From G965197675 sp965197675 (GTDB lineage: Bacteria; Chloroflexota; Dehalococcoidia; Plut-88900), in NCBI GenBank assembly GCA_965197675.1, contig OZ240221.1, positions 1,674,001 to 1,738,000 on the forward strand: a stretch of 64,000 nucleotides of DNA. The letters are read 5' to 3'. The notes below the pieces were generated by a model that did no database searches, was not told the DNA's origin, and saw only the letters and a program-made list of their open reading frames with translations. Numbering within the stretch: the first letter of the stretch is position 1; each line of letters starts with the position of its first letter. A program made the translations under genes and the position numbers. This document shows positions 7,749 through 17,144 of this stretch, piece by piece.

Positions 7749-9527
7749 ATGGAAGCGGCGGTAGCCAGATACGCCCCAATGGAGTTGGAGGTGCTTCGGA
7801 ATCTGCTGGATGGCGTTACCGACGTCCTCTCCACGACCATGACCCGTACCTCTCGCTCACCCCTGGTTCGGACTGCATGGGACTTCTCAACTGCAGTACT
7901 CTCCCCCGAGGGTGAGTTGATCGGCCAAGGACTGAGCCAACCACTCCACTTGGCGGGCATGATGCCCGCTCTTCACGGTTGCATGAACCGTTTCGGGAGT
8001 GACATCTTTCCAGAAGACATCCTCGTGATCAACGACCCCTATGAAGGAGGCAGCCATCTGCCGGACGTGTACTTCTTCAAACCCATCTTCATGGATGGCG
8101 AGCTTCTGGTTTATCTGGCTACCATGGCACACTTCACCGACATGGGCGGCCGCACCCCTGGAAGTCAGGCGCCGGATAACACGGAGATCTTTCAGGAGGG
8201 ATTGCGAATCCCTCCCACCAAGCTGCTTGAAAAAGGAGAGCGGAACACAACTCTCTTCGCCATCATGGAAAAAGCGGTGCGCACCCCGGAGCTTGTGCTA
8301 GGCGACCTGCAAGCCCAGATCTCTTCGCTGAACCTGGGCGAACAAGAGTTCCGCCGTGCAGTTGATAGGATAGGTGTAGGGGACTTCAAAAGAAGCGTAA
8401 CTGATCTGTTGGACTATACCGAGAGATTAACTCGGGCAGCAGTTCGAGATTTTCCCGACGGCTCCTGGAGCTTCACCGATTCTCTAGACAACGACGGTAT
8501 CGGCGAGGACCCCATCTATATCAAGTGCAACCTCACCATCAAAGGCGACGAGATATACGTTGATTTCGATGGTACCTCGCCTCAGACCAGAGGCTCCATT
8601 CAGGGAATGTTCAGCACAAATGTGGGAATGGTGTACACGGTGGTGAAATCGCTGGTTGGTCCCGACGTCCCCAACACTTCGGGACTCCTTCGACCCATCC
8701 ACGTCACGGCGCCGGAAGGCTCTTTCGTGAACCCTCGGTTTCCTGCAGCGGTAGCCGCTCGCTCTCTGGGGTGCCGGGTTATCAACCACGCCGTTTGGGG
8801 CGCCTTTGCCCAGGCAGTTCCCGATAGGGTGTACGGTTGTCCAGGCGGCTCCTTTTGCTATGTAACCATATCTGGATATGATAATAGTGTTACCCCTGCT
8901 CAGGCATGGGTGATTTTAGAGACCAATATGGAGCTAGCCATGGGTGGGCGTCATGACAAAGACGGAATCGAGGCTCACTGCACCAACGTCACCCAGCACG
9001 CCAACTTTCCCGCCGAGGAGATGGAGATAGATTTTCCGATTATGGTTGAAGAGTATGCGCTCTTGCCAGACAGCGAAGGCCCAGGCCGATTCCGAGGCGG
9101 TTTGGGTATGAGAAGGACGTGGCAGATGAGGAGTGACGAGACATTGCTGGAAATAAGCGCCGACCGTTTGAACAGACCCCCCTGGGGAGTGGCCGGCGGC
9201 GGCTCCAGTACTCCCCCGAGCTTGGTCATCAACCCGGAAACCGACGCTGAGGAAAAACCATTGAAGAGCCGCTTTCTAACGAACTGTGGGGACGTGGCTC
9301 GACTGGACGATTGCGGCGCTGGAGGCTACGGTGATCCCTTGGAGAGGAACCCGGAGAGGGTCTTGTGGGACGTTATCGAAGAAAAGGTAAGCCGTCAGAG
9401 AGCTCGAGAGGTGTATGGGGTAGTCATAGACGATTCCTCTCGAAAGATCGACTGGGACGCAACCCAGAAGCTGCGAGAGTCGCTGGCGAAGACGAAGCAA
9501 TCTCCGGGTTACAGCCTTCGTCCCTGA
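7749..9527 (+). CDS. hyuB: Hydantoinase B / oxoprolinase family protein (HyuB-like)
   Basis: A 592-residue protein of the hydantoinase B family, the second subunit of ATP-dependent N-methylhydantoinase, 5-oxoprolinase and acetone/acetophenone carboxylase complexes. Family signatures are ELEVLRNLLDGVTDVLSTTMTRTSRSP at the start, DFSTAVLSPEGELIGQG, VINDPYEGGSHLPD and MAHFTDMGG (metal-site region), and PGRFRGGLGMRR near the end. The partner HyuA is not beside it, which is unusual. The ATG at 7749 has a weak ribosome site; a second ATG at 7779 is possible. The gene is convergent with the serpin gene, 34 bp away. Confidence 0.9.
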   Translation: MEAAVARYAPMELEVLRNLLDGVTDVLSTTMTRTSRSPLVRTAWDFSTAVLSPEGELIGQGLSQPLHLAGMMPALHGCMNRFGSDIFPEDILVINDPYEGGSHLPDVYFFKPIFMDGELLVYLATMAHFTDMGGRTPGSQAPDNTEIFQEGLRIPPTKLLEKGERNTTLFAIMEKAVRTPELVLGDLQAQISSLNLGEQEFRRAVDRIGVGDFKRSVTDLLDYTERLTRAAVRDFPDGSWSFTDSLDNDGIGEDPIYIKCNLTIKGDEIYVDFDGTSPQTRGSIQGMFSTNVGMVYTVVKSLVGPDVPNTSGLLRPIHVTAPEGSFVNPRFPAAVAARSLGCRVINHAVWGAFAQAVPDRVYGCPGGSFCYVTISGYDNSVTPAQAWVILETNMELAMGGRHDKDGIEAHCTNVTQHANFPAEEMEIDFPIMVEEYALLPDSEGPGRFRGGLGMRRTWQMRSDETLLEISADRLNRPPWGVAGGGSSTPPSLVINPETDAEEKPLKSRFLTNCGDVARLDDCGAGGYGDPLERNPERVLWDVIEEKVSRQRAREVYGVVIDDSSRKIDWDATQKLRESLAKTKQSPGYSLRP

Positions 9528-9561
9528 CAGGGTGGTGCGCCGATGTTAGACAACAACTCAG

Positions 9562-10986
9562 CTACGTCCTTGGGTCCAGCACGCGGCCTACGAACAAGAT
9601 CGCATCCGTCCCCCTGTCCCGGATGAGGAAGACGAAGGGGCGATCTACCGTCACCCTAATCGGCTCCGGCGGAGGCCCCGCGGATGTTGGGACGGCCATA
9701 ATCACCGCGGTGGCAGCCGCGGCCTCAGTTCCTTCTTCATCCACCAGCACGAACGCCTTGTGAATGACATCCTCGATGTACAGGCACGGATCGTCCTCGC
9801 CGATACACGACTGTCCGTCCATTCCTGAGAAGTCGGATGCCTCGTCGTCAAAGGCGTTGGACATTCCCATCTTCTTGAGAGTTTCGGCCAGCCCAAACTG
9901 CGATTCGAACTCGAACTTAGGCATGGTCAACACAATGCGCTCGCTATGGACCCCCTCGAGGATACGGCTCACGACATCGGCGTCCAGCGACTCTTCAAAC
10001 TCTCCAAATCTCCCTTCGTAGGGCAGCAGGATGGTCATGGACATCTCTCCGCCGTCGTACAGCAGGTCCACGGCCTGATAGCCATCTCCCTTCGCATAAC
10101 CAAACCCGGAGAGTTGCCGCATCATCGGCACGACAGCTTCACCACCATCCAGCAGATGGAAGGGTTTTCTGAACGTGGGGTCTTCTTCGAACGGGTAGTA
10201 CCAGGCTGCATTGAAGTAGATGGCGTTGGTGAGCACCATTCGGGTGGACTTGCCGATGGCGCCCTGCGGAATCAAGTTCTTGATCCTGTCCTCAGTCTGA
10301 TCGGCGACCCAGTCGTTGATGGTGACGCGCGACCTCTCCGGCGCCGCCCGGAAATCCATCGGTCTCACCCCGGCCCCGTAGCTCTCCGCGAGAACGTCGA
10401 GGAAGGACTCTAGGAACTCGTAGTCTACCTGGCCCCAAACGGCGTTGGTGATGTTCAGCTTGAATCCCTTATCATCTTTGCCCTCCGCACCTTCGCCGCG
10501 GGAGGCGAGATCTAGGTCCAGCGCGTTGAAAGTAGGGTGGAGGTCTTCCTGGGAAAGGAGGAGGTGGAGCGTATCCGCCATCTGGCGCTCCGTCTCTCCC
10601 CTGGCGCCGGCGTAGGTCATGGAGAGGGCCAGAGAGATACTATAAGGGGAGTAGAACAGGTTCCCATCTTCGCCCCTGAGGCCCTGGTACAGGTCGAAGG
10701 CGAAGGTGCTGTTGCCGCGTACCAGGTCTGCTATCTCCGCATCCGTGGCTGCTGGCGCGGCTCGCTCCTTCGTCTTAGCAGTCGGCTGTGGCGTAGGCGT
10801 GTTGAAGGGTGTTGGCGTAGGAGTATTCGTTGGCGTAGCCATCGGACCGGATGGGATTGTGGAGGTGGAAAGGTCAGAGCACGCCGCCAGCAAGGCAAGG
10901 GCCGCAAGATACGCCAGGCCGAGCCAAAAGATCCGCAGGATGGTGTGTGGTAGTTTGACTTCTAGTGACTGCTGAGTTGCCGTCAT
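9562..10986 (-). CDS. Serpin-family proteinase inhibitor, lipoprotein-anchored
   Basis: A 474-residue serpin. The N-terminus is a lipoprotein signal (LALLAAC, Cys36) followed by a Thr/Pro linker to about residue 75, so the inhibitor should be displayed on the cell surface. The serpin core runs from about residue 85 and includes NLFYSPYSISLALSMTYAGA, FNAAWYYPFEEDPT and AFVLVDEEGTEAAAATA. The last is an intact small-residue hinge of the reactive-centre loop, expected for an inhibitory serpin. The C-terminus PFVFLIRDRGTDAILFVGRV is canonical. The loop is about six residues longer than in antitrypsin, so the scissile bond cannot be assigned with confidence. It may protect against proteases from neighbours. 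Confidence 0.93.
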   Translation of the reverse strand: MTATQQSLEVKLPHTILRIFWLGLAYLAALALLAACSDLSTSTIPSGPMATPTNTPTPTPFNTPTPQPTAKTKERAAPAATDAEIADLVRGNSTFAFDLYQGLRGEDGNLFYSPYSISLALSMTYAGARGETERQMADTLHLLLSQEDLHPTFNALDLDLASRGEGAEGKDDKGFKLNITNAVWGQVDYEFLESFLDVLAESYGAGVRPMDFRAAPERSRVTINDWVADQTEDRIKNLIPQGAIGKSTRMVLTNAIYFNAAWYYPFEEDPTFRKPFHLLDGGEAVVPMMRQLSGFGYAKGDGYQAVDLLYDGGEMSMTILLPYEGRFGEFEESLDADVVSRILEGVHSERIVLTMPKFEFESQFGLAETLKKMGMSNAFDDEASDFSGMDGQSCIGEDDPCLYIEDVIHKAFVLVDEEGTEAAAATAVIMAVPTSAGPPPEPIRVTVDRPFVFLIRDRGTDAILFVGRVLDPRT

Positions 10987-11244
10987 ATCGCATCCATTGC
11001 CATCGTGCCTTCAAAGCGGGTCCCACTCCCGTGCGCTGTTGACCATATAGGCAAACAACTTCACTGTGGGCCCCATTGGGTTCCTCTTATATAGATATAG
11101 ATGTTTCGTGCCACAAGAAAGTTCCCGGCTGGTGACCATAGGTATAGCAAACCCCTCCGAGAGTGCCTCTAACGTGTGGACTAGATCAGCCGCATATGAG
11201 GTCATGCCGGTCGCGACACATAAGACTCGCAGCCTGTAGAAGGG
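10987..11244. other. Intergenic, nothing recognised
   Basis: The region upstream of the serpin gene contains no supported gene. An AT-rich tract (about 11085-11100, TTATATAGATATAG) could hold the serpin promoter, but no clear -35/-10 pair was found. Confidence 0.35.
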
Positions 11245-11443
11245 TGCCCGCTCCCCCTATGCCGTCATTCCCGTGCCTGAACGGGAATTCAGGGGAGGCT
11301 TGTCCCAGAAGCCCCATGGAGGGAGTCCAGAGAGACGCATCCCTCTGGCAGAGGGTTTGGGGGGCCTGTCCTCAGCTTGACTGGGGAATGTGCCACCACA
11401 TACAAAAAACCTACAGGGGCGGGCGGTTGGAGAACAAGGCGTT
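11245..11443 (+). repeat. Dispersed intergenic repeat, family A, copy 1
   Basis: The sequence contains two modules shared with 28461-28672 (inverted orientation); the second module also occurs at 39147-39225. Module 1 is CCCCCTATGCCGTCATT followed by an inverted repeat (ATTCCCGT / ACGGGAAT) and AGAAGCCC. Module 2 starts GGGGCCTGTCCT, continues through CACATACAAAAAACCTAC and ends GGTTGGAGAACAAGGCG. No protein is encoded. The remaining bases to the next gene (11444-11698) hold no recognisable feature. Confidence 0.8.
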
Positions 11444-11698
11444 TGCCTTTCTGAGACAGACTCCTGGCGAGAGAAGGTTAGCATGAGGATGAGGAGTCTA
11501 CGCTCACCCTCAGCCTCTCGAAGGCTGCCCTCTCCTCCCATCCTTCATTCTACCGGTAGTACTTTAAAACACCTTATCCTTGGAATAACTGGTGTGTCCT
11601 AGCTCTATTTAACGGCTCTTTTAACCGGACCTGTTGATAAGCTACTTTCTTGCCTCGATAGTGAGGAGTATCACCAGAGCTGGAAACCGTGTGCGCCA

Positions 11699-13006
11699 TC
11701 AAGAGACCTCCGTCAGTGCTTCGGAAGGCTTACCACCAGGTGGTTTATGGACTCTGGGGGTGGCCTGGGGCATGAACCAGTTGAGCAGGCCTGCCACCGC
11801 CAGCAGGACCGCTGCAGGCGCAACTACCCATACATAGCTATCGGTGGTGTCGAAGACCCACCCAGAGTAGAAGGGGGCACCTATACTCAGAAAGCTGGAC
11901 AGGGCGAACATGCCCCCTCGTAGAGAGCCGAACACCTTGGGGCCGAACTGCTCCACCATGATGGCCGATCCTAGCGGCCACGAGCCTTCGTTGGGGCCCA
12001 GCAGGAAGAAGACAAACAAGACGTGCCAGGGCTCAAAGGTATCCCAGACCAGGAACATCGCCATCGCCACTGCGCCGAGAAGCCCACCTATGGCGGAAAG
12101 ACGCTCCTTGGAATAGCGGTCCCCCAGCCACCCCATTACGAGGCTGGACAGTATCCAGAACAGGGTGTAGCTACCCAGGAGCAGTCCCGCCGTGGACTCC
12201 TCTATCCCCTTCCAAACCAATATGGCCACAAAGTGGAAGGCAATCGCGGCCCATACCGTCGAGCGAAAGGCATAGCTGAATGCCAGGACCCAATAAGCGA
12301 TAGTTCTTAAGCTTTCTCGAACGGTGAAATTCGCGGCTCCTTCTCCGGGGGTAGTACGTGTAGCTGCTTCCTTGCCCAATTCTGCTGGTCCGGAAGGGTT
12401 GCGGAGGAAGATGGACATGGGGAATGCAACAGCCCAAATGGTGATCCCGACAACTAGGGATGCCGCCTGCCACCCAAAATTCTGCACCAACAGAGAGACA
12501 AGGGGAATCAGCACTGCCCCTCCAATGGCGAATCCTATAGATCCGATTACTAAAACGAGGCTTCGTCGCCTATCGAACCAATAGCTTGAAGCGACGGTAG
12601 TGGGAGTGCTGAGGCCGTTTTGCATCCCAGGTGTGAGAACAGCGACAAATACCACCAGGAATACTGTGTAGCTGGGCACCCAGTTCAGAAGCACGAAACC
12701 GAGCCCACCTAGCAATCCACCAATGAAAAACACCCTCGCTGGTCCGATACGGTCTGTGCCGATACCCAGCAACAGAATAGTGAAGATACTTACGGCCCTC
12801 GCCAGTGAGAGGGGTAGAGAGGCTTCGGCCCGTGATATATCGAACTCCCTGCTTATAGGAAGGAAGAAGACGGAGAAACCCAGGTGGTATACGCCCTCTT
12901 CCAGGGCGTTGCCGACGAAGGCTATGACGACGATCCACCAGCCGTAGTAAACACGTGACAGGCGTGAAAGTAGGGGCAAGGATCGGGTATCGCTCAGGTC
13001 GGACAT
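11699..13006 (-). CDS. MFS transporter, monocarboxylate/OFA-like
   Basis: A 435-residue major facilitator with about twelve hydrophobic segments. It starts with RVYYGWWIVVIAFVGNALEEGVYHLGFSVFFLP, the N-terminus typical of monocarboxylate and oxalate:formate-type carriers. The loop between helices 2 and 3 has GIGTDRIGPARVFFIGG, and its counterpart in the second half is GWLGDRYSKERLSAIGG. It probably moves a small organic acid across the inner membrane by proton-linked exchange, but the substrate is not identifiable. The gene is divergent from an amidohydrolase gene with a strong promoter between them, which suggests it could import that enzyme's substrate. Confidence 0.87.
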   Translation of the reverse strand: MSDLSDTRSLPLLSRLSRVYYGWWIVVIAFVGNALEEGVYHLGFSVFFLPISREFDISRAEASLPLSLARAVSIFTILLLGIGTDRIGPARVFFIGGLLGGLGFVLLNWVPSYTVFLVVFVAVLTPGMQNGLSTPTTVASSYWFDRRRSLVLVIGSIGFAIGGAVLIPLVSLLVQNFGWQAASLVVGITIWAVAFPMSIFLRNPSGPAELGKEAATRTTPGEGAANFTVRESLRTIAYWVLAFSYAFRSTVWAAIAFHFVAILVWKGIEESTAGLLLGSYTLFWILSSLVMGWLGDRYSKERLSAIGGLLGAVAMAMFLVWDTFEPWHVLFVFFLLGPNEGSWPLGSAIMVEQFGPKVFGSLRGGMFALSSFLSIGAPFYSGWVFDTTDSYVWVVAPAAVLLAVAGLLNWFMPQATPRVHKPPGGKPSEALTEVS

Positions 13007-13207
13007 CCTTGAAATGTACTCTACGCCCTCTGGGTAGTCAATTGTGTCTATTCGTATAGCAGGGCAATCGCATTTTGGCCAAAACCAGTTGTGACGGAAC
13101 TCCCACTACGCTCGTCTGAACGCCGGAAAAACGACTGGCGTGTATCCGCTAGCTGAAAAATGTGAGTGCCCTGAAATAGACCTTGAGAAGTCGATGATTT
13201 TCGTCTG

Positions 13208-13236
13208 TTGTTCGGGGTATAGGAAAGTCTTATAAT
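13208..13236 (+). promoter_or_regulatory. Sigma70-type promoter for the amidohydrolase gene
   Basis: TTGTTC at 13208-13213 and a perfect TATAAT at 13231-13236 are separated by 17 bases. They lie about 40 bp upstream of a Shine-Dalgarno sequence and start codon. Confidence 0.65.
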
Positions 13237-13277
13237 GCACTGTCAAGTAGTGGGCAACGTTGGGAAAGGAGGGTGTC

Positions 13278-14453
13278 ATGCCAAATGGAACCAGGGTCGT
13301 AGATGCAGATGGTCACGTTCTGGAACCCATGGACATGTGGGAGAACTATCTGGAGAGCAAATACAAGGACCGAGCAATTCGTTGGAAGGTAGATGATAAA
13401 GGCTTGGACTACTGGGAAATCGATGGTAAGCCGTCGATGAACACCGATTTTGGGATGAACGCCGGCTTGGGTGGCATCGGTGGATATCCCGACAAAAACG
13501 GAGATCGAGCCAAACTCATCACCCCAGGAGCTTACAAGTACATGGATGGAGCTCCTCCCGGCTCAATGGAGCCCCGCGAACGGATTCAGGTGATGGACAA
13601 GGAAGGTATCGATTCCGTCCTCATCTACCCCACAATCGGCATCATATGGGAAGAGGACGTGAACGAGCCCGACTTTGCTATGGCGATTGCCAGAGCATAT
13701 AACAACTGGCTAATCGACTTCTGCCGACCCTACCCAGGTCGACTGTTCCCTGTGGCCCACATCCCTCTTCTTAACATAGAAGATGCTCTGGGCGAGATGA
13801 GGCGCACGGCCAAGCTGGGAGCGAAGGGTTTCTTTGTAAGGCCTGACCTATTTGGTGGCAAAACTCTGGCCCACCCGGACCGCGACCCTATCTGGGCCGA
13901 AGCTCAGGACATGGGCCTTCCTATAGCTCCCCATGTCGTAGTTCGTACCGATTATCCCATGGCGAACTGGGCTACCTCTCTGTGGCCTAACGAGCCGAGT
14001 AGAATCGTCCAACAAAACCTGGTCTTTACATTTACTTACCTGATGATCGACGTGCAGGCTGCCTTCACGGCCATGATGACCACAGGCGTCTTCGAGAAGT
14101 TTCCCAGGTTGAAATACGTGATTCTTGAGAGTGGGGGCGGGTGGATTGCCCACTGGCTGGAGAGGTTGGAGAGCAAGTACAAAGTTGGGAAGGCATTCTC
14201 GCCGATGAAGGAGGAGCCCGGCTTCTACTTCGACCGCCAGTGCTACATATCGGTGGACTCTGACGAGAAGACAACGCCAGCGATGGTGGAGCTGCTGGGA
14301 GAGGACCACTTTGTATGGGCATCGGACTTTCCGCATATAGATGCTGAGTATGGGCCTGTGGAGGAGTTGAAGGAGCAGATAGGCGGGCTATCGGAGAGTG
14401 CGCAGAGGAAGATACTGGGCGAGAATGCGGTTAAGGTGTACAGCCTAAACTAA
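13278..14453 (+). CDS. COG2159 amidohydrolase family protein (copy 2)
   Basis: A 391-residue TIM-barrel hydrolase beginning RVVDADGHVLEPMDMWENYL. Landmarks are ILESGGGWIAHWLERLESK, FYFDRQCYISVDSDEKTT and FVWASDFPHIDAEYGP, which carries the catalytic aspartate of the superfamily. The ATG at 13278 follows AAAGGAGG; an in-frame TTG upstream is not needed. The gene has its own promoter and a strong terminator. It is a close paralogue of the gene at 15950, on the far side of a broken binding-protein gene, and a more distant relative of the copies at about 4 and 51-53 kb. The substrate is unknown; a decarboxylase or ring-opening hydrolase are both possible for the family. Confidence 0.87.
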   Translation: MPNGTRVVDADGHVLEPMDMWENYLESKYKDRAIRWKVDDKGLDYWEIDGKPSMNTDFGMNAGLGGIGGYPDKNGDRAKLITPGAYKYMDGAPPGSMEPRERIQVMDKEGIDSVLIYPTIGIIWEEDVNEPDFAMAIARAYNNWLIDFCRPYPGRLFPVAHIPLLNIEDALGEMRRTAKLGAKGFFVRPDLFGGKTLAHPDRDPIWAEAQDMGLPIAPHVVVRTDYPMANWATSLWPNEPSRIVQQNLVFTFTYLMIDVQAAFTAMMTTGVFEKFPRLKYVILESGGGWIAHWLERLESKYKVGKAFSPMKEEPGFYFDRQCYISVDSDEKTTPAMVELLGEDHFVWASDFPHIDAEYGPVEELKEQIGGLSESAQRKILGENAVKVYSLN

Positions 14454-14465
14454 GCGAATAAAGCG

Positions 14466-14508
14466 TAGAACAGGCCGCTTCGATCTATCGAAGCGGCCTG
14501 TTCTATTT
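14466..14508 (+). terminator. Strong intrinsic terminator
   Basis: A 19-bp perfect stem (TAGAACAGGCCGCTTCGAT and its complement ending at 14505) around a minimal loop, followed by TTT, 12 bp past the amidohydrolase stop codon. Confidence 0.9.
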
Positions 14509-14629
14509 ACTAGTACCAGGATAAGACTAACCTCATCTGGATGATTTCGTTAATGCGCTTGTAGGGCTTGGTGCGTACTCGACGCTTCAAATACAATTGC
14601 ACCTGTAGCTGAATGGCTAGCTTAGGGGG

Positions 14630-15768
14630 ATAAGTACCAGGTCCAAAGTAACATGGATCGCTGTGTTTGCTCTGCTATCGGTGGTGTTGGTAGTGGCAGT
14701 TGCTTGTGGAGATGACGCCACACCTACTCCGGCACCAGCTACAGCCACACCAATCTCACCAGTCGAGACTCTACCGCCCCCAACTCCAGCTCCTGAACCC
14801 ACGCCCACTCCAACTACGGCTGCCAAACCCTTCGAAGGTGAGACGTTAGTAGCAGCTATAGTGTCCGGGCCCTACCTGGACGCTATCGAAAGGTATATGA
14901 AGCCCAAGTTTGAAGAAGCTACAGGTGCGAAGCTGGAGATAGTGCCCTCCTACGGTGGGGAGTTGGCAGCGACTTAATCAGAGCCAGGGAAGAGGGACTA
15001 GGTCTGCCGCTAGACCTGGAGAATATTCCCAACTTTGCGGACCTGCACGAGTTTCATACTGTGGTCGAAGGCGTAGACTTAAACTACGGCGTTCCCTTCA
15101 TGTACGGGTATGTGGGGATGGCATATAGAGAGGATATACTTGGCTTTCAGCCAACCTCGATACTGGACCTCTGGCAGCCCGAAGCTCAAGGCAAGATAGC
15201 CCTTAACGGCTACTTCTGGACTTCCACAATCCCCGCCGTGGCCATGGCTATGGACGTGAAGCCCGACGTGCAGGAGCTCTACGACCCTGAGGCTTTGGCG
15301 GTGGTGATAGATAGGCTGAGTGAGTTGGATGTCCCATTGTTCTACGAATCCGGTGCAGAGGGAACGTCGGCATTCGAGCGAGGTGATGTAGCTGTTGGTG
15401 TCGAAGCAATCGAGTTGATTGCCCCCCTTGCCATAAATAACCCGGACAAGTTCACCGTCATCATTCCAGATGAGGGCGCCATCGGGTGGATAGACTACTA
15501 CATAGTAATCAGAGGCACCGAGAACAAGGCGCTGGCCGAGGCCTTCTTGAACGTCATGCTCGACCCGGAGGCTCAAGCCCAGTTTGCCGAGGAGATACCC
15601 TACTGGATGTCCAACTCCAAGGTCGAATATGGCCCCAACGCCATCAAGTTCTTACCTGCAACGGAAGAAGGACGCGCCGAAATGGGAGTTCCCCTAGAGT
15701 GGGGGTACATTTTGGAGCACTGGGTTGAGATCGAGGACGAATGGCGGAGAAAGGTCATGACCCAGTAA
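14630..15768 (+). pseudogene. PotD-like solute-binding lipoprotein, broken by an internal deletion
   Basis: A paralogue of the intact binding protein at 5.4 kb. The first part has a signal peptide with lipobox (VVAVAC), a Thr/Pro linker and ETLVAAIVSGPYLDAIERYM, but stops at a TAA after GGELAAT. From about 14968 another frame continues with SDLIRAREEGLGLP and runs intact to the C-terminus. Compared with the paralogue about 19 residues (55-60 nt) and the frame are missing at the junction. The start codon is also unclear: the best family-like start is an ATA at 14630. The rest is well preserved, so the lesion is recent or, less likely, an assembly error. A terminator follows. Confidence 0.82.
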
Positions 15769-15792
15769 CAGCACTTTAGCTTTGTTAGTGTA

Positions 15793-15832
15793 AGAGGGCC
15801 GCTCCGACAAAGGTCGGAGCGGCCCTCTTTCC
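15793..15832 (+). terminator. Strong intrinsic terminator
   Basis: AGAGGGCCGCTCCGAC pairs perfectly with GTCGGAGCGGCCCTCT around an AAAG loop, followed by a T-rich tract, 24 bp after the binding-protein stop codon. Confidence 0.92.
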
Positions 15833-15949
15833 TCTCTTTCTTCCTGCGGTATGCGGTTTGTGATCGAATCGTTTATCCCTAGACTGCTGGATAAGTTATA
15901 ATTTCTTAATGATCGCAGAAGTCGAAATGCGAAGCTTTGGGAGGGTATC

Positions 15950-17122
15950 ATGCAAAACGGAAGAGTCGTCGATGCCGATGGCCACGTCCTGGAGCCCGTC
16001 GACATGTGGGAGAACTACCTGGAGAGCAAATACAAAGATCGCGCCATCAAGTGGAAGGTAAACGAGCAGGGACTCGACTACTGGCAAATAGAGGGTAGAC
16101 CCTCTGTTAACACAGACTACGGCATCAACGCGGCGCTAGGTGGCGTGGCCGGCTATCCCGACAAAGACGGAGACCGCACTAAGCTCATGACTCCCGGTGT
16201 TTACAACTACCTTGATGGCGCTCCCCCAGGCTCCATGGACTCTAAGGAACGAGTGGAGCTGCTGGATGAAGAAGGTATCGATGCCGCCCTTCTATATCCC
16301 ACCCTGGGAATCTTCTGGGAGGAAGACGTGGTCGACCCCGACTTTGCCATAGCAATGGCCAGGGCTTATAACGACTGGCTGATAGATTTCTGCAAACCCT
16401 ACCCGGACAGGCTGTATGCCGTTGCCCATATCCCCATACTCGATGTGGAAGATGCGGTAGGGGAGATGCGTCGCATGGCCAAGCTGGGAGCCAAAGGCTT
16501 CTTCGTCCGCCCCGACCTTTTCAAGGATCGCACGTTGGCTCACCCGGACAACGATCCCATATGGGCCGAGGCGCAGGATATGGACTTGCCCATAGCGCCA
16601 CACGTGGTGGTCCGAGCCAATCACTTGCTGACCGATTGGTCCAGGTCGCTGTGGCCAAATGAGGCTACTACTTTGATACAGGAGAACATAATCTTTACCT
16701 TTGCCTATCTGATGCTGGATGTACACGTCGCTTTCACGGCGATGATGACCACGGGAGTCTTCGAAAGGTTCCCTCGACTGAAGTACGTGATCCTGGAGAG
16801 TGGAGGAGGGTGGATTGCCCACTGGCTGGATAGAATGGAGAGCAAGTACAAGGTAGGTAAGACCTTTTCGCCGATGAAGGAAGAGCCCGGCTTCTACTTC
16901 GATCGCCAGTGCTACATATCTGTGGATCCGGATGAGAAGACCACCGCTGCGATGGTGGAATTGCTGGGAGAGGACCACTTCGTATGGGCATCTGATTTTC
17001 CACACATAGATGCTGAGTATGGGCCGGTGGAGGAGCTGAAAGAGCAGCTAGGTGGGCTATCGGAGAGAGCCCGGAGGAAGATATTGGGCGATAACGCAGT
17101 TAAGATTTACAATCTAGGCTAA
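15950..17122 (+). CDS. COG2159 amidohydrolase family protein (copy 3)
   Basis: A 390-residue enzyme nearly collinear with the one at 13278. The same N-terminus (RVVDADGHVLEPVDMWENYL), the same PHVVVRAN mid-barrel strand, the same ILESGGGWIAHWLDRMESK and the same C-terminal FVWASDFPHIDAEYGP are seen. By eye roughly three quarters of the residues match, which indicates a local duplication with the binding-protein gene in between. The ATG follows GGGAGG. A TATAAT at 15897-15902 with a weak upstream element may be its promoter. It is convergent with the phosphotriesterase-like gene. Its substrate may differ slightly from that of copy 2. Confidence 0.87.
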   Translation: MQNGRVVDADGHVLEPVDMWENYLESKYKDRAIKWKVNEQGLDYWQIEGRPSVNTDYGINAALGGVAGYPDKDGDRTKLMTPGVYNYLDGAPPGSMDSKERVELLDEEGIDAALLYPTLGIFWEEDVVDPDFAIAMARAYNDWLIDFCKPYPDRLYAVAHIPILDVEDAVGEMRRMAKLGAKGFFVRPDLFKDRTLAHPDNDPIWAEAQDMDLPIAPHVVVRANHLLTDWSRSLWPNEATTLIQENIIFTFAYLMLDVHVAFTAMMTTGVFERFPRLKYVILESGGGWIAHWLDRMESKYKVGKTFSPMKEEPGFYFDRQCYISVDPDEKTTAAMVELLGEDHFVWASDFPHIDAEYGPVEELKEQLGGLSERARRKILGDNAVKIYNLG

Positions 17123-17144
17123 TGCTGGAGAAAGTATCGTTTAC

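Noticed and set aside
10770..10850. Tandem Thr/Pro codon repeats in lipoprotein genes (also near 6480 and 14710)
   Set aside because: They encode flexible linkers after the lipobox and are not mobile or regulatory repeats.
16292..17005. 237-codon minus-strand frame inside the third amidohydrolase gene
   Set aside because: The same shadow frame appears opposite the paralogue at 13.8-14.3 kb, because the coding sequences are similar; it has no ribosome site.
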